Part shown: in pieces, positions 1-7,013 of the stretch | Numbering within the stretch: position 1 is the first letter of the stretch | Layout of the letters: each line of letters starts with the position of its first letter | Source of the DNA: Gammaproteobacteria bacterium | Lineage (GTDB): Bacteria > Pseudomonadota > Gammaproteobacteria > Steroidobacterales > UBA11654 | NCBI GenBank assembly: GCA_012965065.1 | Contig: DTSX01000008.1 | Location: forward strand, 1 to 15,731 | Direction: 5' to 3' | DNA: 15,731 bases | Program-made: the position numbers and the translations under genes | Notes under the pieces: generated by a model | What the model saw: the letters and a program-made list of their open reading frames with translations, nothing else | What the model was told of the DNA's origin: nothing | Database searches by the model: none

Positions 1-80
1 CTGAAACCAAAGCCGAACCTGAGGCAGCTGAAGAAGCTCCGGCAGAGGAACCTGATAAGGACAAGAATGAAAATACTTGA
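1..80 (+). CDS. rpsP: 30S ribosomal protein S16, C-terminal end (partial)
   Basis: Only the last 25 codons and a TGA stop (78-80) are in the window; the frame is read from base 3. The peptide is rich in Ala, Glu, Pro and Lys (ETKAEPEAAEEAPAEEP...) and looks like a disordered acidic tail, not a folded domain. Identity rests mainly on position: in bacteria rpsP directly precedes rimM, trmD and rplS, exactly the genes that follow. Charged Ala/Glu-rich C-terminal extensions beyond the roughly 80-residue S16 core are known in some proteobacterial S16 proteins. The S16 core itself is outside the window, so the assignment is by context. Confidence 0.75.
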   Translation, partial: ETKAEPEAAEEAPAEEPDKDKNENT

Positions 81-119
81 TCTTTGATCAGTCTCAGTTT
101 AAATACCTAAATCTTTATC

Positions 120-635
120 ATGGAAGATGATAAAAAAATTTATCTAGGAAAAATAACTGGCGTTCATGGTATTAAAGGCTGGTTAAAGATTCAGTCATTC
201 TCTTCCCCGCTTGAAAATATACTCAACTACCCATTATGGATTATTAACAATCGAGGACAAGAAGGTTTTTACTCCGTTGAACAGGGTAGAAAACACAGCA
301 ATAAAATCATTGTTAAATTAGAAAAAATTGACGATAGAACCAAAGCTGAATCCTTCATAAATTCTAAAATTAAGATTATGAGATCGGATTTACCTAAATT
401 GCCTAATGAAAGCTATTACTGGTCAGATTTAGAGGGATTAAGTGTTTTAAATTCCAAAGAAAAATTGATTGGAATAGTTGACTCATTAATTGAAACTGGA
501 GCCAATGACGTCATGGTGGTCAATACCACAAAAGATAAAAGGATATTAATACCTTTTGTGATGCATGAAATCATAAAAGAAGTCAGCATTGAGCTAAACT
601 ATGTGAAAGTTGACTGGTCAATCGATAGTGATTAA
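120..635 (+). CDS. rimM: Ribosome maturation factor RimM
   Basis: RimM binds ribosomal protein S19 and helps assemble the 30S head domain and process 16S rRNA in the cytoplasm. The 171-residue protein has the usual two parts. The N-terminal beta-barrel opens with YLGKITGVHGIKGWLKI (residues 8-24), the family signature. The C-terminal PRC-barrel starts at YYWSDLEGL (about 98-106) and carries ETGANDVMVV and the ILIPF motif, ending in VDW. Length is normal for the family. The start at 120 places the signature at the expected distance from the N-terminus, although no strong Shine-Dalgarno is visible upstream. It lies 39 bases after rpsP and 4 bases before trmD, so it should be co-transcribed and probably coupled to trmD. 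Confidence 0.97.
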   Translation: MEDDKKIYLGKITGVHGIKGWLKIQSFSSPLENILNYPLWIINNRGQEGFYSVEQGRKHSNKIIVKLEKIDDRTKAESFINSKIKIMRSDLPKLPNESYYWSDLEGLSVLNSKEKLIGIVDSLIETGANDVMVVNTTKDKRILIPFVMHEIIKEVSIELNYVKVDWSIDSD

Positions 636-639
636 GTAA

Positions 640-1383
640 ATGAAATTCAAAGTTTTAACGTTATTTCCTGAGAATCTAAAGTCGTCACTTGACTATGGAG
701 TTATCGGTAGAGCACAAAAGCAAAATATTATTGATATTGAATACATTAACCCTAGAGATTATTCCGATAACAATTATGGTTCTATAGATGACAAGCCCTA
801 TGGAGGTGGCCCCGGGATGGTAATTAAAGCGGACCCACTTCTAAAAGCTATTGAGTTTGCCAAAGGAAGGGCATCTGAGACCTGTCCAGTAGTTTTCTTA
901 TCTCCTCAGGGTTTATTGTTTAACCAAAAAAAAGCAGAATCGTATGCAAAGTTAAAAGACCTGATTTTGGTTTCTGGTCGATATGAGGGTATCGATGAGA
1001 GAGTCATAGAGCTTACTGAAAATGCATTAGAAATTTCCTTAGGAAGTTTTGTGTTGAGTGGGGGAGAAATTGCTGCATCAGCAATGATTGATTCAATTAC
1101 CAGACTAATACCTGGGGCACTTGGACATGAAATGTCTGCATTACAGGACTCTTTTACTGAAGATCTTTTGGATTATCCCCATTACACAAGGCCAGAGTTG
1201 TTCAGGAATATATCCGTTCCAAAGGTATTGGTAAGTGGCAATCATCACGAAATCAATAGGTGGCGATTAAAACAGGCTCTTGGAAGAACCTATCAAAGAC
1301 GTCCGGATCTTTTGGAGCAAAGACAACTTAGCGATGATGAAACCGTATTACTTGAGGAATATCTGGAAGAATTGAGTAGTTAA
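640..1383 (+). CDS. trmD: tRNA (guanine-N1-)-methyltransferase TrmD
   Basis: TrmD methylates G37 next to the anticodon of tRNAs reading CNN codons, using S-adenosylmethionine, and prevents +1 frameshifting. The 247-residue protein shows the SPOUT trefoil-knot core: PYGGGPGM (53-60), LSPQG (87-91), SGRYEGIDERV (112-122) and the SAM-binding LGSFVLSGGE (134-143). The catalytic Asp is expected at D170 in LQDSF, followed by YPHYTRP (179-185). Most family members have a Gly in the stretch just before LLD; here it reads EDLLDYPHY, a small departure. The C-terminal domain ends normally. Only four bases separate it from rimM, which suggests translational coupling in the rpsP-rimM-trmD-rplS operon. Confidence 0.98.
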   Translation: MKFKVLTLFPENLKSSLDYGVIGRAQKQNIIDIEYINPRDYSDNNYGSIDDKPYGGGPGMVIKADPLLKAIEFAKGRASETCPVVFLSPQGLLFNQKKAESYAKLKDLILVSGRYEGIDERVIELTENALEISLGSFVLSGGEIAASAMIDSITRLIPGALGHEMSALQDSFTEDLLDYPHYTRPELFRNISVPKVLVSGNHHEINRWRLKQALGRTYQRRPDLLEQRQLSDDETVLLEEYLEELSS

Positions 1384-1411
1384 GACCTAGCAAAAAATAC
1401 TTAAAATAATA

Positions 1412-1417
1412 TATAAT
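1412..1417 (+). promoter_or_regulatory. Possible -10 element upstream of rplS
   Basis: A perfect TATAAT lies in the 64-base gap between trmD and rplS, about 30 bases before the rplS start. No good -35 hexamer stands 16-18 bases upstream (the region reads AGCAAA), and the gap is AT-rich, so chance is a real explanation. If functional, it would let rplS and the two genes after it be transcribed apart from rpsP-rimM-trmD. Confidence 0.25.
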
Positions 1418-1447
1418 CACCCTCTCTTTTTTGATCGGTAAAATTAC

Positions 1448-1792
1448 ATGACAAATATTATTGAAGAAATAGAAAAACAGCAGCTTAGAGACGATATACC
1501 GGAATTTAATCCTGGTGATACAGTTGCTGTTCAGGTCAGAATCCGGGAAGGTGGTCGAGAAAGATTGCAGATATTTGAGGGTGTGGTTATCGCAATAAAG
1601 AACAGAGGCCTCAATTCATCATTTACCGTAAGAAAAATATCCAGTGGCGAAGGTGTTGAAAGAGTATTTCAGACACACAGCAAAGTCATCACGGAAATCA
1701 AAGTTAAAAGGCGAGGCGATGTTAGGAGAGCAAAGCTCTACTACCTCAGGGAAAGAAGCGGCAAGTCTGCTCGAATTAAAGAAAAAGTTTAA
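1448..1792 (+). CDS. rplS: 50S ribosomal protein L19
   Basis: L19 sits at the interface of the 30S and 50S subunits. The 114-residue product matches the usual length of about 115. It has the typical N-terminus with EIEKQQLRDDIPEFNPGDTV, the basic IREGGRERLQIFEGVVIA segment, the VRKISSGEGVERVF motif and a C-terminus rich in Arg and Lys with RRAKLYYLRERSGKSARIKE. It follows trmD after 64 bases, the conserved order. The Shine-Dalgarno is weak. The gene is followed after only 8 bases by a secreted sugar dehydrogenase gene, which is not part of the classic operon. Confidence 0.98.
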   Translation: MTNIIEEIEKQQLRDDIPEFNPGDTVAVQVRIREGGRERLQIFEGVVIAIKNRGLNSSFTVRKISSGEGVERVFQTHSKVITEIKVKRRGDVRRAKLYYLRERSGKSARIKEKV

Positions 1793-1800
1793 TTGTTGAT

Positions 1801-2889
1801 ATGACCAAGTTTTTTCACAACCATATCTTGTCTCTTGCAGCTTTGGTTGTTTGTTCAACTACTCTCGCATTTGACATGCCAGAGATCAATCTTCCAGATG
1901 GTTTCCAGATTGAGGTGTTAACCGATCAAGTTCCCGGTGCAAGATCCATGGCCTTAGGAGATAAAGGCACTCTATTTGTTTCGACAATGAGAGAAGGGAA
2001 GGTGTATGCCGTTTCTGGCACTGATTCACAACCTGAGGTGTTGACCATTGCTTCAGATCTTTATATGCCCAACGGTATTGCATTCAAGGATGGCAATCTC
2101 TACGTGGCTGAAATTCACCGTGTTCACAAATTTGAAGATATAGAGGATCGATTGAATGCCCCTAAGTCTAAAGTTATCAACAAATCCTATCCAACCGATC
2201 GTCATCACGGCTGGCGCTATATAACCTTTGGACCCGATGGCAAACTCTATATCCCTATCGGTTCACCCTGCAATATTTGTGATGAGCCAGATTATGGGGT
2301 TATTACCAGGATCGACACAGATGGTTCCAACAAAGAAGTAATTGCCCACGGTATTAGAAACACCGTTGGCATAACTTTTCATCCACAAACAAATGACCTC
2401 TGGTTCACCGACAACAACAAGGATATGATGGGAGACGACATCCCACCTGGCGAGCTTAACCGACTGAGTACGGAAGGCGAGCACTTTGGTTTCCCTTTTT
2501 GCCATGCGAATGATATACCTGATGATGAGCAAAAGTTTGCTAGTCTTGGAAACTGTAGTGACATAACTCCTCCTGTCCAGGAACTGGATGCTCATGTGGC
2601 GGCATTAGGTTTGAAATTCTACACAGGCTCTATGTTTCCTGATGAATATAAAAACCAAATATTTATTCCCGAACACGGCTCTTGGAATCGATCAAAGAAG
2701 AGCGGCTACCGGATTACCTTGGTTAAATTAAATGGCAATCGGGCTGTTTCATATGAAGTATTCGCAGACGGTTGGATGAAAAATGAAGAGACTTTGGGTA
2801 GACCGGTTGATTTATTGGTTTTACCCGATGGTTCCATGCTGGTAAGCGATGACGAAAATGGTGTGATATACCAGATCACATATCAGTAA
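1801..2889 (+). CDS. Secreted PQQ-type sugar dehydrogenase (glucose/sorbosone dehydrogenase family)
   Basis: This is a predicted periplasmic six-bladed beta-propeller oxidoreductase of the soluble glucose/sorbosone dehydrogenase family (COG2133-like); the substrate cannot be told from sequence. Residues 1 to about 23 form a signal peptide: a short positive start, then LSLAALVVCSTTLA. The core shows DRHHGWRYITFGPDGKLY (133-150), whose His136 probably corresponds to the catalytic His of soluble PQQ glucose dehydrogenase. HGIRNTVGITFHP (183-195), with a conserved Arg, FTDNNKDMMGDDIPPGELN (202-220) and GRPVDLLVLPDGSMLVSDD near the end follow. Cysteines at 157, 160, 234 and 252 could form disulfides in the periplasm. 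The CNIC motif lacks the following His needed for c-type heme. It begins 8 bases after rplS in the same direction, so it may ride on the ribosomal operon transcript or on a promoter inside it. Whether the cofactor really is PQQ is inferred from the family. Confidence 0.88.
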   Translation: MTKFFHNHILSLAALVVCSTTLAFDMPEINLPDGFQIEVLTDQVPGARSMALGDKGTLFVSTMREGKVYAVSGTDSQPEVLTIASDLYMPNGIAFKDGNLYVAEIHRVHKFEDIEDRLNAPKSKVINKSYPTDRHHGWRYITFGPDGKLYIPIGSPCNICDEPDYGVITRIDTDGSNKEVIAHGIRNTVGITFHPQTNDLWFTDNNKDMMGDDIPPGELNRLSTEGEHFGFPFCHANDIPDDEQKFASLGNCSDITPPVQELDAHVAALGLKFYTGSMFPDEYKNQIFIPEHGSWNRSKKSGYRITLVKLNGNRAVSYEVFADGWMKNEETLGRPVDLLVLPDGSMLVSDDENGVIYQITYQ

Positions 2890-2897
2890 AATTAGAA

Positions 2898-2913
2898 AAA
2901 TAGGAGTTATTTA
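2898..2913 (+). repeat. 16-base repeat, copy 1 (contains the sppA Shine-Dalgarno)
   Basis: AAATAGGAGTTATTTA occurs here and again, identical and in the same orientation, at 9061-9076 in the sufB-sufC gap. This copy contains AGGAG (2902-2906), ten bases before the sppA ATG, so it probably acts as the sppA ribosome binding site. The arms TAAATA and TATTTA around GGAGT in copy 2 could form a weak AT hairpin; this copy has a slightly shorter version. Confidence 0.4.
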
Positions 2914-2916
2914 GTA

Positions 2917-4764
2917 ATGAAAGTAAAGGCAATATTCAAAAAACTGGGAAGTGTGTTAGACAGCACTTTGGTATTTGTAAGAAGGGCCTTCGTTTTTATT
3001 ATTTTAGTAGCGTTGGCAGCAGGCATAATAGGCGGACTCTCAGGACAGAAAATTGAGATCCCAGAAGAGGCAATTTTAGTTCTTGATTTAAACGGCCCAC
3101 TTGTTGAAGAATTCTCACAAACAGAATTCGAGCAAGTAATTAATGAATTTACCGACTCAGGAACCCCAGAAATTCTTTTATCCGATCTGATCAAAATCAT
3201 TGAAGCTGCTAAAAATGATGAGCGAATAAAGTATTTATTGCTTGATCTTGAGTATTTTGGTGGGGGCGGTCCTTCAAAATTACAAGCGGTCGCCAGAGCG
3301 TTGAAAGACTTTAAAACATCCGGTAAAAAAATTATTGCTTACAGCGGACTTGGCTATTGGACAAGTTCGTATTATCTTGCAGCACATGCTGATGAGATCC
3401 ATATGCATGATTACTCGGCACTTTTAATTGAAGGCTACAGGTCATCCCGTACTTACTACAAATCTTTTTTCGATAAATTTTATATCGATTCAAACGTTTT
3501 CAAAGTTGGAGAATACAAAGCTTTTGTCGAACCGTATTTTCGAGATGATATGTCTGAAGAGGCCAAGAATAATGTTATTGAATGGATTTCGGTTTTATGG
3601 TCTACCTATCTTGCTGAAGTCAGCGAGGCACGAGACATAGATTCAGCAAAGTTTAAAAACTATATTGATTTCCCTGTTGAATACTTAAAATTATCCAATG
3701 GTGATCTAGCCAAGGCGGCACTGGAGGCAGGATTGGTCGATAAACTCAGCAATAAAAGAGAGTTCCATGATTACCTTGTTTCGCTTTCAGGAGAAACAGA
3801 AGACGATTCAATAAATTCCATTACCATGAATGAATACAAGGAAGCCATTGACCTTAATTCCAATTCCTATAGCGATGGATTAAAGGAAAGCAACATAGCC
3901 CTTATCATTGCCAGTGGCTCAATCATTGATGGCAGCTCTGGACCCGCTACAATTGCAGGAGATGATTTTATCAAATTAATTCGTAAGGCATACAGGGATG
4001 AATCGGTCAAAGCATTGGTTTTGAGGGTAGACAGCGGTGGTGGCAGTGCGTATGCATCTGAGGTTATTGCTGACGAGCTTGAGAAATTTAAACAAAGCGG
4101 ACGGCCAATTGTGGCTTCAATGTCCAGCGTTGCTGCATCTGGCGGCTATTATATTTCTGCTCCAGCCGATAAAATATTTGCCAACCACACCACCATTACC
4201 GGCTCCATAGGTGTGGGCGGCTTTATCCCAACATTTGAACGAGCTCTTGATCAAATAGGCATTCATGAAGACGGCTACTCAACTGTCGATTTGACAACTT
4301 CTCTTTTTAAAACGTTAACCGAGAAAGACAAAGAAATTATGCAAATGGGGGTCGATGATATTTACATAAAATTCATTACTAAAGTTGCAGAAGGACGATC
4401 CATGTCTGTTGAGGAAGTTGATGCGATTGCCAGAGGCAAAGTCTGGATCGGTGAGAAAGCCCTGGAAATTGGTCTTGTTGATGAGCTAGGCGATATCGAA
4501 GACGCGATCTTGGCAGCCGCTGAACTTGCTGAACTGGAGGAAGATAACTACGGCGTCAAAGTTATTTTAAGAGAGGATCAAGGATTCGGTTTTGCATTTC
4601 CCATTGCTACAAAGTTTAAATCTTTACTGGAATTTTTTGGCTTCACTTTTGCTTCGAAATCTTACCAACCAGTCCTGAATTGGTTGCAACAACAGACACA
4701 ACTTCTGAGTGAGTTGAATGATCCTCGGGGTATGTACTACTACTGCTTTTGTTCCATCGAGTAG
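2917..4764 (+). CDS. sppA: Signal peptide peptidase SppA, 67-kDa type
   Basis: SppA is an inner-membrane serine-lysine protease facing the periplasm that degrades cleaved signal peptides. The 615-residue length fits the long tandem-domain form found in gammaproteobacteria. A single membrane anchor spans about residues 23-42 (FVFIILVALAAGIIGG). In the first S49 domain, Lys201 in GEYKAFVEPYF is the expected general base. In the second, Ser408 in SSVAASGGYY is the expected nucleophile, matching the Lys209/Ser409 dyad of E. coli SppA. LRVDSGGGSAYASE (369-382) and TITGSIGV are further family motifs. The C-terminus LNDPRGMYYYC is typical. AGGAG at 2902-2906 supports the start. It follows the sugar dehydrogenase after 27 bases and ends two bases from the convergent sufT stop. 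Confidence 0.97.
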   Translation: MKVKAIFKKLGSVLDSTLVFVRRAFVFIILVALAAGIIGGLSGQKIEIPEEAILVLDLNGPLVEEFSQTEFEQVINEFTDSGTPEILLSDLIKIIEAAKNDERIKYLLLDLEYFGGGGPSKLQAVARALKDFKTSGKKIIAYSGLGYWTSSYYLAAHADEIHMHDYSALLIEGYRSSRTYYKSFFDKFYIDSNVFKVGEYKAFVEPYFRDDMSEEAKNNVIEWISVLWSTYLAEVSEARDIDSAKFKNYIDFPVEYLKLSNGDLAKAALEAGLVDKLSNKREFHDYLVSLSGETEDDSINSITMNEYKEAIDLNSNSYSDGLKESNIALIIASGSIIDGSSGPATIAGDDFIKLIRKAYRDESVKALVLRVDSGGGSAYASEVIADELEKFKQSGRPIVASMSSVAASGGYYISAPADKIFANHTTITGSIGVGGFIPTFERALDQIGIHEDGYSTVDLTTSLFKTLTEKDKEIMQMGVDDIYIKFITKVAEGRSMSVEEVDAIARGKVWIGEKALEIGLVDELGDIEDAILAAAELAELEEDNYGVKVILREDQGFGFAFPIATKFKSLLEFFGFTFASKSYQPVLNWLQQQTQLLSELNDPRGMYYYCFCSIE

Positions 4765-4766
4765 GG

Positions 4767-5315
4767 TTAAATCAGCCCAGCTTCCAACCGAGCTGCCTCG
4801 GACATCATTTCCATGCTCCAAGGTGGATCCAACACCAAATCAACATTAACTTCAGCAATTCTTGGAAGAAGCTCGATTCTCTGTTTAATGTCCTCCACCA
4901 GAACATCAGCCATACCGCAACCTGGAGCGGTCAGAGTCATTTCAACAGCAACAGAATATTCTGCTGAATCATTCTTATTGATAGCACAAGAGTAGATTAA
5001 TCCAAGATCAACAACGTTGATTGGAATTTCTGGATCATAGACGGTCTTCATTTGTTCCCAGATCTTAGATTCAAATTCCTCATCTGAAATGTTGTTTGGG
5101 ATCGAAGGGGGTGCTTGGATTTCCTTGCCGATAGCATCGGAATTGACACCACTGATTCTAAACATGCCCTCATTGGTATAAACAGTGTGCGAACCACCCA
5201 TGGCTTGCATGATTTGAACCTCAGTTCCTTGTTTTAATATTTTTGTCTCACCATAAGGAACAGAAATAACTTCACAGTCTCTTTGAAGAACAATTTTTTC
5301 ATCTCTATCCAGCAT
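4767..5315 (-). CDS. sufT: Fe-S cluster assembly protein SufT (MIP18/DUF59 family)
   Basis: SufT-type proteins help mature or deliver iron-sulfur clusters made by the SUF machinery. The 182-residue protein has an N-terminal beta-rich region of about 75 residues typical of the SufT branch, then a MIP18 (DUF59/PaaD-like) domain with VYDPEIPINVVDLGLIY (about 93-109) and MTLTAPGCGMADVL, where the Cys is the conserved reactive residue of the family. The end has DPPWSMEMMSEAARLEAGL, also characteristic. GGAG stands six bases before the ATG. It is the last gene of the operon and starts three bases after the sufU-like stop, so it is probably coupled. Its stop is two bases from the convergent sppA stop. 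Confidence 0.94.
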   Translation of the reverse strand: MLDRDEKIVLQRDCEVISVPYGETKILKQGTEVQIMQAMGGSHTVYTNEGMFRISGVNSDAIGKEIQAPPSIPNNISDEEFESKIWEQMKTVYDPEIPINVVDLGLIYSCAINKNDSAEYSVAVEMTLTAPGCGMADVLVEDIKQRIELLPRIAEVNVDLVLDPPWSMEMMSEAARLEAGLI

Positions 5316-5318
5316 TGA

Positions 5319-5762
5319 TTACTCCAGTCTAGTTTCAGATTCTATCATGGCTTTGCGTGTAGTTGCCCAGGGTAGGGCAGCGCATTGTATCCTTGAAGGA
5401 AATTCTTTAACACCATCGAGCATGGTTAATTGTTTTGACAATGGTTTTTGATTCAATGTTGAACAATGTAAACCATCTAAAACGGCATCAATTAATTCGA
5501 TTGCTTTACCTTTTGAGATGCCCCCCAATTCGGTTGTCATAAGTGAGGCAGAAGCGGTGCAGATAACACAGCTAACACTTTCAAAGGTTATTTCCAGTTC
5601 TAAGTTAAAGTTATACTTACAGTATATATTCACTTTATCTCCACAGAGCGGATTAAAACCCTCTGCAAACTCGTCGTATCTATCGGGTTTGCCAAAATTC
5701 CTTGGGTCTTGACCGTGTTCTAAAATGGTCGATTGATAAAGTAATTGTAATTTCTTATCCAT
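5319..5762 (-). CDS. sufU: SufU-type sulfur acceptor / NifU-IscU-like protein of the SUF system
   Basis: A 147-residue IscU-fold protein. It has the three-Cys-one-Asp zinc site of SufU: Cys40 and Asp42 in NPLCGDK, Cys65 in SVSCVICTASAS, and Cys127 in RIQCAALPW. The spacings match those I recall for Bacillus subtilis SufU (C41, D43, C66, C128), including the long segment between the last two ligands that separates SufU from IscU, and Arg124 precedes the last Cys as RxxC. In SufU the zinc-bound Cys takes persulfide from SufS, so it does the job of SufE. Extra cysteines lie at 48, 68 and 100. The ATG directly abuts the sufS TAA (TAAATG), strongly suggesting coupling. A scaffold role is possible but less favoured by the motif pattern. 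Confidence 0.9.
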   Translation of the reverse strand: MDKKLQLLYQSTILEHGQDPRNFGKPDRYDEFAEGFNPLCGDKVNIYCKYNFNLELEITFESVSCVICTASASLMTTELGGISKGKAIELIDAVLDGLHCSTLNQKPLSKQLTMLDGVKEFPSRIQCAALPWATTRKAMIESETRLE

Positions 5763-6986
5763 TTAACTAAGCATTTTAAAAGCTATCCCTAATCCACCAA
5801 TCAATTGCTTCACTTCATTTTTTGTGTTGTAGAAACTGAAGGAGGCCCTAATTGTTCCAGAAATATTAAAAAATTCCATGAGGGGCATAGTGCAGTGATG
5901 ACCTGTTCTGACAGCAACACCTTTTTGATTAAGGATTGTGCCTACATCATGTGGGTGAATGTCGTTAGCAATAAAAGAAATAATAGGTGATTTTTTATGG
6001 CTTTCTCCAATCAGTCTTATGTTTGAGAAAGATTTCAGCTGATCTAATGCATAATCATGGATCTCCATTTCATATTGATGGCACAAATTAAGAGGAAGGG
6101 AATTCAGGTAGTCAATTGCAGCTGCCAAACCTATTGATCCTGCTATATTAGGAGTCCCAGCTTCAAACTTATACGGGAGTGAATTGTACGAAGTATTTTC
6201 AAAAGTTACTTTGAGTATCATCTCCCCGCCAAACTGATATGGTGGAAGTTTATTGAGTAGGTTTTCTTTCCCATATAAAACTCCAATTCCTGTTGGCCCG
6301 TAAAGTTTATGGCCAGAGAATGTGTAAAAATCGCAATCTAAATCTTGGACATCAATTGGAGTATGGGCTATCGCCTGGGCACCGTCTATAACAACGTATG
6401 CATTGTAAAGATGTGCAAGCTCAATAATCTTTTTAATTGGATTGATTGTCCCTAATGTATTTGAAATATGGGTTACCGAGATAATCTTTGTTTTTTTACC
6501 GAGTAATTTTTCCAAACTATCAAGCTGGAGTTCACCAAGTTTATTGATTGGGATTATTTTTAAAATGGCGCCAGTTCGAATACACAATTCTTGCCATGGA
6601 ACAATGTTGGAGTGGTGTTCCATTGTAGAAATTAAAATCTCATCTCCTTGCTTGATCAAACCTGATAGGGTACTGGCAAGTACATTTATCGATTCAGTTG
6701 TACCTCTGGTAAAGACAACTTCATTGGAAGTATTGGCATTGATGAATTTAGCAATTTTTGTTCTCGATTCTTCATATAATTCTGTTGCTCTAACACTTAG
6801 GGTATGCACACCTCTGTGGACGTTTGAGTGATCTTGTTCGTAGTAATTTTTGATTGCATCAATCACGGCTTTTGGTTTTTGGGTAGATGCCGCGTTATCA
6901 AAATAGGCAAGTGGAGAGCCATTGATTTCCTGGTCAAGTATTGGGAAATCTTTTCTAATGTTCTCTAGGTTGAAGGCTTTATTCAT
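5763..6986 (-). CDS. sufS: Cysteine desulfurase SufS
   Basis: A PLP-dependent class V aminotransferase-fold enzyme (NifS group II) that converts L-cysteine to L-alanine and leaves a persulfide on its active-site Cys. The 407-residue length is normal. Visible landmarks: YFDNAASTQKP (28-38), TMEHHSNIVPW (121-131), DGAQ (201-204) contacting PLP, FSGHKLYGPTGIGVLYG (223-239) with the PLP Lys227, and RTGHHCTMPLM (360-370) with catalytic Cys365. An HPHD motif (344-347) lies just before the active-site loop; His346 lies 19 residues before Cys365, the spacing recalled for the B. subtilis SufS His that swaps a zinc ligand with SufU. It starts 27 bases after sufD and abuts sufU-like. Confidence 0.97.
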   Translation of the reverse strand: MNKAFNLENIRKDFPILDQEINGSPLAYFDNAASTQKPKAVIDAIKNYYEQDHSNVHRGVHTLSVRATELYEESRTKIAKFINANTSNEVVFTRGTTESINVLASTLSGLIKQGDEILISTMEHHSNIVPWQELCIRTGAILKIIPINKLGELQLDSLEKLLGKKTKIISVTHISNTLGTINPIKKIIELAHLYNAYVVIDGAQAIAHTPIDVQDLDCDFYTFSGHKLYGPTGIGVLYGKENLLNKLPPYQFGGEMILKVTFENTSYNSLPYKFEAGTPNIAGSIGLAAAIDYLNSLPLNLCHQYEMEIHDYALDQLKSFSNIRLIGESHKKSPIISFIANDIHPHDVGTILNQKGVAVRTGHHCTMPLMEFFNISGTIRASFSFYNTKNEVKQLIGGLGIAFKMLS

Positions 6987-7013
6987 TTTTGATTTTTGTA
7001 TTGATCTTTCAAT

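Noticed and set aside
2268..2283. CxxC motif (CNIC) in the sugar dehydrogenase as a possible c-type heme site
   Set aside because: The residue after the second Cys is Asp, not His, so there is no CxxCH. A disulfide or structural role is more likely.
2263..2595. Minus-strand open frame of 110 codons inside the sugar dehydrogenase gene
   Set aside because: It is antisense to a well-supported gene, has no family motifs and no ribosome binding site; it is a shadow of the real frame.
4788..4801. GC-rich hairpin CCGAG-CTGC-CTCGG near the sppA/sufT junction as a terminator
   Set aside because: It lies within the sufT coding end, the stem is only five pairs, and no T run follows on either strand.
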